This document shows, one piece after another, positions 39,995 to 51,029 of a stretch of DNA of 64,000 nt (positions within the stretch are counted from its first letter, which is position 1; the number at the start of each line of letters is the position of its first letter). The DNA comes from Lasiosphaeris hirsuta. Taxonomy: Eukaryota; Ascomycota; Sordariomycetes; Sordariales; Lasiosphaeriaceae. The DNA lies in contig JAUKUA010000001.1 of NCBI GenBank assembly GCA_030549175.1, positions 2,108,001 to 2,172,000 on the forward strand, written 5' to 3'. The notes below the pieces were generated by a model. The model did no database searches. It had not been told where the DNA came from and worked only from the letters and a program-made list of their open reading frames with translations. The position numbers were made by a program, and so were the translations under genes.

Positions 39995-42058
39995 TGCAAG
40001 TAGAAGGCAGTTATCCCTTTTTCCTTCCTTTCTTTTTATTTTTATTTTTATTTTTTTTTGGCGCTTGGATGCGATGTTACCATGGGAGATCAACTAACTA
40101 CTGGCACTTGCAGTCACAGTTGGTCAGATTCCGTGTGATACCAAATGAAAAGTAGTGCAAGTACTCAACCCATGGATGTCGGCAATGTAGAAGAACGCCG
40201 AGGACGCCGTTTTTGCACAATATCATGCACATATCGAGGTGGAGCCATTGTCAACAAAGAATTCTAGGGAAAGGGGGGGGGGGAGGGGGGGGGAGGGGGC
40301 ACAATACCAAGGGGTAATGAGGTTACTATTGTCGTGACGAACGCTCACTGTGGCGAACGGACAACTTGGCGCATGTCGTCGGTCTTTGTCTTTGCCCCAT
40401 CCCCATCGGCCTCCCGTTCGATTCTGCGTTTCTCAGTGCGCTCCTCCCATTTCTCCTGCTGGCTTGCCGCACTTCTTGTTCCAGCACAGCCTCATGAGCG
40501 TCGTGTGTTGGCGGGTCTATTAGTGTGCAGTGCCGTGCTCCCAATCTATCCTCATACTTAGTGGCGCGTCAACAAGAGGATAGGAAGTGAGAATAATCAT
40601 ATTTCCCTCCCTTTCTATGTTTGATGATCAAGGTATTCCCCATCGCTCGCACTTCGCACAGGACAGCGCATCCGGATACCCTCTCAAGCCCTAAACAAAG
40701 GCGCCCACGCTTCATTCGGCTTTCTCTATAGCCCGTGGACGCTCGCTCATCGAGCTGGGCGAAACCATGGCTCATCCCGTCTCTGGAATGGTTGGTGCTT
40801 CTCTTGTCTTTCTCTGCCTGCGGATATCCCTCTCTCGTACCGTGGGAGGATCTCTGGGCTGTGGGTGTCGTGGGATGGATATATCCTGCCGTCAGCGCGG
40901 CTATCCTCTTTTCCAAGGGCACCCTTGGGGATAATGACTCCTCTTCTCGCGCCAAGAGTGCTGATACTGGGGTTTCTCAAAGTTGCTATTTGCCCAGCAG
41001 TTTCTGGTCTTCTTTGTGACTAGGAGTCATTCCTTCACACCTCACACCCAGCTGTGAGAACACATTACGTGGTACATACTATTCGATAATATACCGTCTG
41101 TCAATTTCCAGAGATAAGGTCGCCACCTCGGCTTTTAGGCACCTCAGCTCGTCTAGGAGTACTTGATCGTGCATCTTCATGGCTTTTCTACTGCCAAACC
41201 CCGGCTCTAGGCCCTCGCTGCTTAGTTCCATCCCATCTCAAGTGGCCAGTTCCAGCGACACCTACCGTAACAGACGCCACGCAGAAATCGACGAGGCACT
41301 GGGTGGCATGACCACTGCCCCTTGGCCTGTCATCTTGTATTAGTTATCGCTACTAGATCTCATGGTGAAGACCTAACAAACCCCAATTGATCCAGAATCC
41401 TTCATAAAAAATGATAATATCGGGCATCGCGTTGCGAAGAGTTGGGCACGGCTAATCAGCCAAAAAGCGCGGCAGCCATATGCACAATCCAGCCAGAGCA
41501 GGGCGTCCAACTAGACGGTGAGACTCGCCTTCATATGGTAGCCGTTCTCGCATACATCAATATGAGCCTTCCGATTGGTTGAACGACCGTTTGACATGAA
41601 CCGATCTGTCATCCTAAGTCATGGACCCAGGGAGGCCAGGCATAATAACACTTCCCACCTTTGTCGGGCGAGCCAAAGGCATGTGATGATAGCTGGCCTG
41701 ATTGGCAGACAACGCCATTGATGCTGACGTCCATCTATCTGCTGGCAGGCGGAATTTACCGCCTGGGTCGTTGGCTCTCAGAAGCAGCCTTCGGAGATGG
41801 TCTCAGAAGTCCCCGAAAGAGGGGTAATAATCAATTGCAGTAGCCGCGATCCGGTGGGACGGGGGGATATACGAGATTCTCGATCAATTGAAGCCTTTAT
41901 TCTGATTCCTGGCGATACCAATTATTGTCAAATATTCACGTCTATCAACCAAGAAAAGGCATAATTGAGAGAGTTACAAGCGTGTTATGTATGAGAACCA
42001 GAGTAACATGCAAAACCAAGAGAACCAAGGTCCGTCTTCTGTCATGGTATCCAATCCA
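39995..42058. other. Intergenic stretch
   Basis: T-rich leader of the monooxygenase (minus), then an interrupted G-run (G11-A-G9-A-G5, 40273-40299), then about 1.7 kb with no recognised gene. Open frames at 40569-41019 have no motif. Confidence 0.5.
40273..40299 (+). repeat. Interrupted poly-G tract
   Basis: G11-A-G9-A-G5, about 280 bases upstream (on its strand) of the monooxygenase start. Confidence 0.9.
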
Positions 42059-43683
42059 TCACCCCTCGCCTCGTCCTTCGTTGGCTTCCGTCCCGGCGGC
42101 ATCGGCAGCCTTTTGGTCGCCGTCAACCTTGGCCTTCACATGCGTTGTAGCTCGTCTCTTATGCGTATCTTGACCTCGTCCCTCCTCGTCCGGCGTGATT
42201 CTAGGGCGCTTTATACCGTCTATACCCAGCGGGGGTTGAGGAAATCCCCTGCTTGGATCCGGGACGAGGATGAATCCGGCCGCGGGCTCCTCGTTAGCAT
42301 ATCTACCTGTAGCCAGAACGGGCCGGTTAGGGTCGAGCTTGGATGTAGGCGGGCGCAGCCAGTTCAGAACGGGTCGGCCAGCCCGGATCCGGTCGATGGT
42401 TCGGGGCGCGTGGCTAAGGTTGACTCTGTCCGGACGACTCCTATGCTCGCCAAATGTGACCCAGTCCTCGGGCGGCATTTATTCGTAGGGCGGCCATGTG
42501 ACCGAGTCCGAAGCGTCGGACGGTAACGGGCCGTCTCGACGCTTATCGGCCCAGGCCATGAGGGCATCGTAAAAGAAGGATATGTTGGCGTCCAGCTCGA
42601 CGTCAGGGTGCTTGACCCAGTTCTCCCGGCTCCTGGCCGATTCCTCATTCTGCTGCTCCCACTCCATGCGTGTCCAGTCATCCAACGTCCTGTGCTGAGT
42701 GATGTGGAAGAGGACGGTTAAAGTGACGCGCTTGACGCCCCATGTGGCGACGGCTTGAGCATCTGCCGGCTTTGCTACCACCAGCGAAGTGGGGCAACCG
42801 TGGTGTCTTTTGCCACCTATTAGTTGGCGCCGTGCGCTCCTGCCCATGCCGAGGTCGATCAGGACGACCGAGTCGGTCGCCGTGTTGATGAGAATATTAT
42901 TGGCGATCAAGTCGGCGTTGATGACGCCGCACTCTAGGTCGAGGAAGTCGACGGCCTGCATGATCTCGCGGAGCCACTTGAGCTTAAAGGACCAGGGCGC
43001 CGGCTGCTTGGCTAGAGTGTAGCCGTCGAAACAGGGCATGGTGTAGCCGACGACTCCAAGACCGCTGATCTCTTCCAACACCAGATCATCCATCGACACG
43101 ACGTTTCGATGAGGCGGGAGACGCCCGAGAATATGTATACCCGTCCACAGCCCGCCGCCTATAAAAGAGGGGTTTCGGAAGGGGAACTTCAAGGCAGCTA
43201 CTCTTGGCCCGATTGCGGATCCGTGTACGAGACTTGATCCACCCCCATGGCCATACGCTTAAGTACGGTGAGTTTAGATCGCGGAAGGATGGGAAGCTGA
43301 GGTTTACGTGAGGAGAGCCCGTATTCCATAATCGATGGGTAATACGGCTCGTGGAATCGGACGGCTCTATTATCGGTTGTCGTTGCTAAAACCTCGCCCG
43401 ACGGGGTTATGTCGACACCTTGGACGTTGGGTGCGAGGCTGGTAAAAAGCCCGGGTAAAATGGCCATGACGGCGGTAACGCGCTTGTCCTCCAGCTCAGA
43501 GATTCCCATGTCTTCACTCAAACGCTCCGGCGAATTTTGGTCACGAGATGTGTCCACATCCCGGTCCCGGTCGTCATCCCACTTTACCCATACGCTGAGA
43601 TAGCGAAGAGTGTCGCCGTCCCGGTAGGTTTCCGAGTCCCCCTTTCTCAAATCTGGGCCGATCCATTGGACTGTATTATTCAT
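42059..43683 (-). pseudogene. Fungal protein-kinase-like gene with frameshift and nonsense lesions
   Basis: Three consecutive blocks read as one protein. Block 1 (43683-43198) starts MNNTVQWIGPDLRKGDSE and ends RSKLTVLKRM...TDPQSGQE. Block 2 (43192-42482) holds the kinase core: LPPHRNVVSMDDLVLEEI, GVVGYTMPCFDGYTLAK, catalytic loop GVINADLIANNILIN, and VVLIDLGMG in the DFG position. Block 3 (42478-42059) continues PPEDWVTFGEH and LNWLRPPTSKLDPNRPVLAT, typical of the tail of this fungal kinase family. A single-base shift separates blocks 1 and 2, and an in-frame TAA at 42479-42481 separates 2 and 3 with no intron consensus to remove it. The His of HRD is Asn and DFG is DLG. Substrates are unknown; relatives are mostly uncharacterised. 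Confidence 0.7.
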
Positions 43684-43705
43684 GGTGGTGAAAGGGAAGG
43701 GGGAA

Positions 43706-43721
43706 GGGGGGGGGGGGGGGG
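43706..43721 (+). repeat. G16 homopolymer
   Basis: Sixteen G, 23 bases upstream (on the minus strand, as poly-C) of the kinase-like gene's ATG. Confidence 0.9.
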
Positions 43722-44523
43722 CGATATAGGTGATGACAAGATGGTGGGAGAGAGAATAAAGTGCAACTCGAAATGGCCGAGGAACGAGGAGTGGTGTGAA
43801 AGGAGGTCGAGAATACACAGGGAGAAAACGGAGAAAAGGGCATTTGGCAACCAGGCTATTGCCGGTTCCGGTAATTTTCGGCCCCGGGACTAGCAATCCA
43901 TCAAAGGGGTTGATCTGACCGCTAGTAACACACGATGGTGCTGAGGTGGGTCCGTAATTTCTCGTCTTTGTCCTTGTCCCATGGCTGTCTGAGGCTTCAC
44001 ATCGACTGGCTGCAGCGCCCCTACTACTAACGCCCACCAGATTCAAAACTATTGATATGTTGCTTTTCCCAAAGGGATCAATCAACGTGTTTCCGGTTTC
44101 CGGGAGATGTTGTGCCTTTTCAATTCTGCATGTCGTGCTAGTCCTCAATAGTGAAATATGAGGATGCTGCTGCTCTACTTCTTACAGAGAGGGATGCATC
44201 TATGCCTTGCTGAGATGCGACAACGCGCCTTGCACCCGCTGTGACGAAAGAAGAAGAAAAAAATGAGAGTATGGGAAAGTTCCAGCAGCAGCAACAATGG
44301 TAAGAGCAGAGCAAAGACATCAACATATTTCACACCAGCCTGTGGGATGTGCAGTGTATTATAGTACATCTCATGAGTCGTAGGGATTGTGCCAGAAGTT
44401 GTCTATAAGTCGGCCCTCCACCCCGAGCGAAAGTCATTTCATCACCGTCTTCACACAAGCATTGACCCAACGCCCGAACCTTGACATCTCACAAACTCGC
44501 TGCGACTACGCTCGTCTACCATC
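43722..44523. other. Intergenic stretch
   Basis: No gene recognised. The last 120 bases hold the promoter of the small Cys-rich gene. Confidence 0.45.
44403..44409 (+). promoter_or_regulatory. Possible TATA element
   Basis: CTATAAG lies about 120 bases before the ATG at 44524. The following leader is C/A-rich, as in many fungal promoters. Confidence 0.4.
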
Positions 44524-44936
44524 ATGGTTCTCTTCGTTAAGAAGGAAGAGTGGAACGCTGAAGAGAACATGCAAAAGTGTCGGATGATTCATCATTATAA
44601 CAATGATGGAGATATGTGCTTTTGCGGCCGGTATACGCTCTTTTACGAGTGTCGCCATCCAGCTTTCACCGATATGCCGTATCCTTGCGGTATTACACTA
44701 AGTAAACGCGTCCCCGGCTGCGCCGTCGCCTGTTACAATAGTCTTGTAAAAGTCCACGTTCACAATGTCATCATTATTGGCATTTGTGGTTACTGCGAGG
44801 CCAACAGTGAGTACCATCATTCTTGTGTTTCGTCTTGTCTTGGGGGATATGCTGACGAACGGATATCCTAGGCGGGCGTTCACGATGGCGGCTAGGGACA
44901 ACCATGTGCATGTCCCCGGGCGCCGCTAGAGCCTGA
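44524..44936 (+). CDS. Small Cys/His-rich hypothetical protein
   Basis: Two exons, 44524-44806 and 44872-44936, code 115 residues. Motifs: MCFCGRYTLFYECRHPAF near 30-47, MPYPCGITLS, VPGCAVACYN, and GICGYCEAN. The spaced Cys and His pairs suggest a structural zinc site and not a secreted disulfide protein, because there is no signal peptide. The intron has GTGAGT, a GCTGAC branch site and CCTAG. I recognise the general pattern as one of many small, lineage-specific fungal proteins but cannot give a function. It is intact although it sits between two kinase-like wrecks. Confidence 0.6.
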
Positions 44937-44991
44937 TTGGTCAGGGGAAGTAAGGAATGAGATGGGAAGGAGGTGGTGATGGGTCTTGGGG

Positions 44992-45403
44992 TTAAGGGGA
45001 TGGGGGTTTATGAATAGTGCAAACCGGTATTCGACAACAAAAGTCGGAATATGTGATGGTCTTGGTCTTTGGTTCTCTTCGCTCACCGCCATACAAGACA
45101 GCTTGAAACGTTCCCCCAACAGCACACTCTAGTTCTCTTACAAAGTCGTCTTTCTCTTGTTTCTGTGACAACATCTTACGCTTCCTCTTCCGATTCTGGC
45201 CATTGGCGCCTATTGAGCCGAGACTGACGACCGCGATACTCCGCACGCTCGAAATCCACAACCATGAGACTGCCACTATCGTACAAGATATCGCGTGGCT
45301 CCGCACCACGGTGGAGAACGTAAGCTGCTTCGAATGTTGTACTCCCATTGGCCTTTGTGTTGTATTGCTTCCATTCCCTTGACATTAATCCCATCAACCA
45401 CAT
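44992..45403 (-). pseudogene. Fragment of a kinase-like (AEPRNILYD type) gene
   Basis: One frame gives VLHRGAEPRDILYDSGSLMV and VVDFERAEYRGRQ, the catalytic and DFE region of fungal protein-kinase-like proteins. The following motif, GSIGANGQNRKRKRK, continues in a different frame after about 45225 (to a stop at 44992). The N-lobe is absent. It appears to be a decayed relic with a frameshift. Confidence 0.55.
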
Positions 45404-45511
45404 TCTCCACTGTATCGTTCCTTTATCCGTTGGCCAGACGAGCTGTTGGGCCTAATTCTATGGCGAAACCAGTCGGCAACATATCCGGTGTTCAGCATAC
45501 CAGCACGTAGA

Positions 45512-45582
45512 ATTGCAACAGTATATGATGTACCAGTACATGACATACCAGCCTAAAATATACCAGTACATGATATACCAGC
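45512..45582 (+). repeat. Degenerate tandem repeat (TACCAGTACATGA-like)
   Basis: Repeated ATACCAGTACATGAT-type units, about four to five imperfect copies just before the LTR-like element. Confidence 0.6.
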
Positions 45583-45610
45583 GTGACCTTGTGGCCCAGA
45601 AGAGGGCTTG

Positions 45611-46092
45611 TGTCACAGCCCCGAACTAACGGGGTGGGCGCCGGATCGTAGGCGCCATGCCACTGATAAGCCACGGCATATTGTTGGGTAACACAAAAGT
45701 AATGAATTCGGTTATGGTTCTGGCCCAGGGAAAATCTCTGGCCCTCTTTGGTGGGTAGGTGTGGGCGAGACAGAGAAATGGAAGGTGGTGATGGATTGGT
45801 GCTGTTGCGGGCCAGGATTTCCTAGCTTGCAACAACTATCTAGGTGTGGCCCAAAGGCACTAGCTAGGCGAGATGGCGTGTGCACCCTGCACGGGGCACC
45901 ACCTCCAACAGTAGGCCACACCAGAACTACGCTAATAAGCTATCTACCAATCAGGAGGCGGCTACAACCTTCTGGAAGGCTCACCCCTTCCAACACATAT
46001 GTATATATCTGAGCACGCAGCTCTTCCTCCTTTACACACCTCTTTGCACAATAACAAGTCTAACTACCCAGCCCTAGCTCGGTGCTGTGACA
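45611..46092 (+). mobile_element. Solo LTR (retrotransposon remnant)
   Basis: The 482 bp segment begins TGTCACAGC and ends GCTGTGACA, a perfect 9-bp terminal inverted repeat with TG...CA ends. It holds an internal TATA-like GTATATATCT near 46001 and the start-like region CTCTTCCTCCTTTACACACC downstream, as fungal LTRs do. No internal coding region or second LTR is present. The flanks (GCTTG and GCTGA) match at three of five bases, so the target-site duplication is weak or decayed. The orientation shown follows the TATA position. Confidence 0.65.
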
Positions 46093-47338
46093 GCTGACTT
46101 GGTGATAGACTAAAAATCAGCCTTGCCATAGAATTAGGGTAACTGATGCGGCCATAGATTAAGTACCTCTACAGAGGCCTATGTTTAGGCCTCATGAATA
46201 GATAAGGGCGATCGGGCACACCTTGCTATACACCTAATGTAGAAATCACTAGCTTCTCCTCCCTATCGAGACAACAATCGCATTGAAACAAACTTTACTT
46301 CCGGTAATTAGCACATCGACATTGTACGTTTACGGTTATAATATCTAAGCTACAAACTACACTATCAATTTTCCCAGCACTCGCGATAGCCGAGATGAGA
46401 TCAGTTGTGCAGTAGGTAGCAGAACCTCAAAACGGAGAGTGAATATGCTGACTGCCGAGCCCACTTCTTGGGGCCGCCGTTTTCTTTTTCCGGGGGTGGG
46501 ACTAGAAATGGGCCACCCCTATCTGGCCCAAACCTGTTCCTCGTCGGGTAGAGTTGATAATTTTCGTCGTATGGTAAGCTGGGGGTGAGTAATTGGTCGG
46601 CGGTTGACGGGACGGAAAAGCGGCCGCAGATTGACGTGGACGAGCAGCAAATAGAGCAAGATGAAACCCCGAACGATGAGGGGGATGACGCCGACGACGC
46701 CGACAACGGCGTATTTCCGCTCCATCAGGCAGAGTTCCTCGATTTCCTTGGCATGCCTATAACCATAGCCAGCAAGGCAGCTTCGATCTAGAGGGAGGCC
46801 GTCCAGGGCAAGCTTCCCATAGAGACAGCTGCGGTTTGTGGGCGGCCCCCCTCTCCTCGGTTTATCTCAATGTTTGATTGAGTGGTGACGACCACCTTAC
46901 TTACCCGCATCCAGTGGCCGACATGGTCCTCCGCCAGGCCGATCAGCTCATTCATGCTACCAGACTTTTGAATGAGGAGGATCAGCAGAAGAGAAAGGAG
47001 CCAACATGGACATCTCCCAGGACCTGGGTGGAAACTAAAACCCAGGGCGAGGACGTGCCAGGACCGCTGCTTACGTAGGAATGAGTCGACGCGCTGCAAA
47101 TAGCCGTCACGGAAGGGCCATGTGGCGCGAGCTGGCTGAGCTGCCCAAGAAATTATTTCCCTTGTACAAGCTAGTGGTGTAAGTTATGTTGCCATACGCG
47201 CTAGATGCCGACCTGCCATTTCCTCGGCAGCCCAGAGCTGCAAGCTAATAAGATGCTCATCATAACTCGCCTATAGATCTCCGTCGTTCAAGCCGCGCCT
47301 ACAATAGTCGGTTCCAAGCACCAGCCGTTTTTTTCTTT

Positions 47339-47389
47339 ATCAGCAAATAGCAAGGATCAGCAAATAGCAAGGATCAGCAAATAGCAAGG
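47339..47389 (+). repeat. Three 17-bp tandem repeats
   Basis: ATCAGCAAATAGCAAGG occurs three times head to tail without mismatch. Confidence 0.95.
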
Positions 47390-47780
47390 ATTGGCAAAGC
47401 CAGGTATCACTGACAATGTGCCAATGACCGTGCACGGCTTCGGCGGCATCAGGGGTGATGGCATCGCCACTGATGCTATCAATTGTTGCGGTGTTGGTAG
47501 GAATGACTGCCTGGGCTGGGGTATTCTCCGACGCCGTCTCAAGGGGTGCGTCGGTCACGGAGATTTGGAGATGACACGCTTGCGGGCGTGAAAGCTGGCG
47601 GCGCATGTGTTACAGTGCATGATGAGTCCCTTCCTTTCCTGGGCAGCCAACAGCGAGGGAGGTAGGTAGCTGTGCCGTCTTATACCACCTGCTGTTGCCA
47701 CGAAACGACCTAGGCCTTGTTTCTGGCCACCCAGGCAAAACTTGTCATTTTCCAAAGCAAAAGAAGACTCGTCATATCAG

Positions 47781-47799
47781 CCCCCCCCCCCCCCCCCCC
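47781..47799 (+). repeat. C19 homopolymer
   Basis: Nineteen consecutive C, the longest homopolymer in the window, in an intergenic stretch. Confidence 0.9.
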
Positions 47800-48338
47800 T
47801 TCCCAGGTTGTTGCTTGGGACATCCGATCATTATATAGCATAAGGAGGCTCCGACACCAGACACCAGCTGTTCTTATATCTTACGGTGATCGTTGATTGA
47901 TCACGTCGCTATTAGCTGAAGAGAGCGAGACGGTGTGATAGCTTTAATATATATCGAATATTTAAATAGTAGTTTCTCCACCAGTCTATCCAGGACTAGA
48001 TGAAGAACAGGAAGAAGATTGACGAAAAAACCTAGGAGATCCTTTGCTAGAATCAATATTTACCATAAACCGCGGTCTAAACACTGCGGTCCGCCTACCG
48101 ATGGCACGGATGGGAAGCTAGGAGATCAGAGTGCCACGCTGAGCCTGTCCCCCCTCCGGGAATTACAGTACATGGCCCAGGATTACCATGGCTGGAAATT
48201 GCTAAACACTGAGGACGATATCACCTGTTTCACACTGCTGGTTTCTAGAGCTGCAGCTGACACCGGCTGACTATGTATACTGCAGGCTGGGCCCAGAACC
48301 AACTGAAGATCTTTGTGTGCCAAGATGGCCACACACAG

Positions 48339-49048
48339 TCAATCGAGGCCAACAAGGGCAGCAGTGTCGGTGCGCGATAGGTTTGCGAGCCAGTGACCGT
48401 CTCGGCTTGTGATGGAGAGCGTAAAGCACCACCAGCGTAAACACTCCTTGGCAGCGGCAACGGTTGGGTCGCGCAGTAAGTCGAGCCGGATTCTGCGAAT
48501 GTGTGTATACCCGCCGACCGACACCGATATGCCCCCAGGTGTAGTAGTAGCGGTACCATCGTGATAGTACGCCCTGACCTTGCCTGAGCCCGACGGATCC
48601 GTGAAGAATGGGACGGGGTAAGGCTCGTTGAAGAAACCAATTTCGTCGATATAGCAGTAGTCGTCGAGGTAGTGCTGTTATGCCCATGCCAGCGTGGAAC
48701 ATGAAGGTTGCGACCGTACGTTATGCTGTTATGTCTATATAAGCCGGGAAAGATTTGCCAGTTGTCGACGCTGACATGCTCATATCTTTTAGTGGTAGGT
48801 ATCTGCTGTGGCACGGCGGCGTATGATGAACCCGAGTCTCGGCGTAGTGTCCGACGCCACCACCTGCTCGAGCTGCCCTTGTTGGTTGTGTATTCTGCCT
48901 GCTGCTGGGCTTTTGCGTCGTCCTGCTGCGGCGGGGCGAAGTATGAGAAATTGGAGGATTGTGGTAGCGTTCTAATGTCGTTGCCTGATGCCGAATTGGC
49001 CGTGTAGGGGGGAGGAGGACATTTACCTTTGACGTTGTCCTCCGTCAC
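48339..49048 (-). pseudogene. Unrecognised gene, frames do not join
   Basis: The upstream part (49048 to about 48700) codes a Pro/Gln-rich then basic segment (SSRWWRRTLRRDSGSSYAAV, VDNWQIFPGLYRHNSITYG). The downstream part, in another frame (about 48676-48339), codes a well-behaved segment: DDYCYIDEIGFFNEPYPVPF, VRAYYHDGTATTTPGG and YTHIRRIRLDLL, then AAAKECLRWWCFTLS. No GT-AG intron that I could find joins the two frames, and no ATG opens the first part. I do not recognise the family. Either an intron or start was missed or the gene is frameshifted. Confidence 0.4.
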
Positions 49049-51029
49049 CAGCCCTTTTTTTCGTCCGCCATGTTAGATAAAGACAGGTTAGTACATATAT
49101 GTGTGTACAAGAGAATAAAAGCCAAGGTAACTTTTCCAAAAACGGACGGTGATAATGGTCTTATGTACTCGGCCCTTGTTGGTATCAATCTTGCTGACTT
49201 GGCGTAGGTATGTTTAATCGGTAGCGGACGTAACTTTAATCCCCGGTATTACGACCTTATCCTTTAAAAATCCATTACTTTCGCCTGTATGTTCTCTCTT
49301 ATTGAATAATATGTAGCTTTAGCTGCCGAGATTTGAGTTTGGGCGCCGAAGCCTGACGATCTAGTGATCTAGTGCCCCTGAGAGGTGGTCTGTTCTGCCT
49401 GAGTGCCAGTGTCTGTTGGTCATCACTCTCGACGGATGGCTACCTGGACGAATACGCAGACGTCTTCATAGACGCAGGGTTCGTGGACGTTCCCCAAGGC
49501 GAATGGATGTGAGTCGAGCTCAAACCAGACTGGCTGGAACGTATTCTAAAACAGTTCCGAGTGTACTTACTAGGCCCGGAAGCCCACACAAGTGCGCCTC
49601 TGCGCCTCTGCGCCTTCACAAGCCAACATCAGTCTAACGCTGCGCCATGGCTCCTCTTCGTCAGCCCTGGAAGGATTACCTGGCCTAAAAGGCGAGCTTG
49701 ACACCGAAAAGGGAGAGGGTGACATGTGTCCGGACAGCGAGGAGTGCGGGGTCTTCTTGGAAGTACTGTCTCCTGCGCCTTCCGCTCTCACATGGCCTGT
49801 GAGGTCGTCACGCAGGGGAGGAGCACTGGGACCTCGGGCTGATCCCCCCACCCACATGTGCTGCACGATGCCCTTCGTCGGAGATATGCTGGCTGAGTGC
49901 TGACTCTAGGTATCCTTGCGCGGCATTTTCTGATAGATATATTATGAGTAGATGGTAGAGATATTAGACGGCAAAGGTAAAAACCTCATTACCTTTGATG
50001 TGCGACAACTCGGGGTGGTTCTGATTGAAGCCAACCAACTGCTCTAGAGACTTAACTGCGATGCCTTCTAGCTTTGCCGCGTGCATCGCAAAACCCGGCC
50101 TCATTTCATGTCCTAGATTATCGGTTCTGTTAGTCACCCAGGCCAGACCAGACCACCTCAAACAGTCATAAAATGTCGTGCTTCTGCCCTTCATGGACGC
50201 TCATCTTATTTCCGTGTCTCCTCAAACATACATCAGCTCAGGCAATGGCTGAGTCTCTCACTTCTGTCGCGCCCGCCGGCGATATACTGCAGTTCACCGA
50301 GTCTGCCGGCAGACTTGTCCTGACGGCTCTGAGGAGAGGGAGAATGAAGATAACTTGAAGCAGGAGAATAAGGAGGACGAAGAGAGTACGAGCAAGGAAA
50401 GAGTAACGGGGGAGGAGGGAAAGGGGAAGGAGGACAATGAAATTGGGGAGGAGAACCAAGAGGATGAGGAGACAGCCCATTACCAACCTACTCTCAGGGA
50501 GCACCTCGAGGTGCACTGGTTCTTTTTAGGCTACAAAGAGACTACATCAACGAGCGAATAAGTAGATCACTCACAAATTCCCCTTGCTTGATTGCTCATA
50601 TGCTCATATGCTCATATGCGGTAGGCCTCAGCACCGCAGACGGTGAACAATTTTGACCTCGACTGCAGGCAAATGAATCGCGCGCCACGCGTCTCGAGTG
50701 GTTTCATCTTCACTCTAGAATTTCCTTATTCGACGTGACGCTGCGCTTATCATGCGCAAAACACTGAACCTGCTGGACTCTTCAGAGCTGCAATCTATGC
50801 ACCTGCATGCAGTGAGGCCTACACCGACGTGTGGGCCTGACGTCTGCAATGAGGAGGGCCTCTGCTTGCTACCCAACGCTATTGTGCCAGCCAGTCCAAC
50901 TTTTTTTCGTCTTTGTCCTCGCTTCCGCAGTCGCAACCCCATCATCGGTCAAGAGCGTTGTAAGCCGTTTCATGGCAGTCGCCTCGGCTTAGCAAAGAAC
51001 GTGACTCCTTCAATTTCTGGGCCGTCAAG
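49049..51029. other. Gene-poor stretch with coding scraps
   Basis: Short relics only: an amidase-like scrap at 49964-50194 (listed separately), a possible methyltransferase-like tail near 49420-49510 and a low-complexity GA-rich block near 50350-50480. TGCTCATA repeats lie at 50593-50620. Nothing is supported as a gene. Confidence 0.45.
49964..50194 (-). pseudogene. Amidase-like C-terminal scrap
   Basis: A 76-residue frame contains KSLEQLVGFNQNHPEL, similar to the segment (S/T)L-LI-FN..H typical of the C-terminal half of amidase-signature enzymes. The Ser-Ser-Lys catalytic part is absent. This rests on one short motif, so confidence is low. Confidence 0.3.

Larger units (their letters stand above)
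46093..48338. other. AT-rich gene-poor stretch
   Basis: No confident gene. It contains three perfect 17-bp tandem repeats at 47339-47389 and a C19 run at 47781-47799. A minus-strand frame at 46725-46401 codes one hydrophobic helix but is otherwise unsupported. The base composition is more AT-rich than the gene-dense parts of the window. Confidence 0.5.

Noticed and set aside
46401..47099. Possible single-helix membrane protein on the minus strand
   Set aside because: Only one hydrophobic segment is visible, frames do not join, and no family is recognised.
47340..47755. Minus-strand frame with HCNTCAASFHARK, zinc-finger-like
   Set aside because: Only half a finger; the frame breaks soon after and the rest runs into a tandem repeat.
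49416..49510. Methyltransferase-like tail (DVFIDAGFVDVPQGEW)
   Set aside because: A single short match interrupted by a stop; the SAM-binding part is not present nearby.
50242..50358. Start resembling an N-terminal domain of fungal STAND/NLR proteins (MAESLTSVAPAGDILQF)
   Set aside because: Fewer than 40 residues before a stop and no downstream NACHT or repeats; too short to support.
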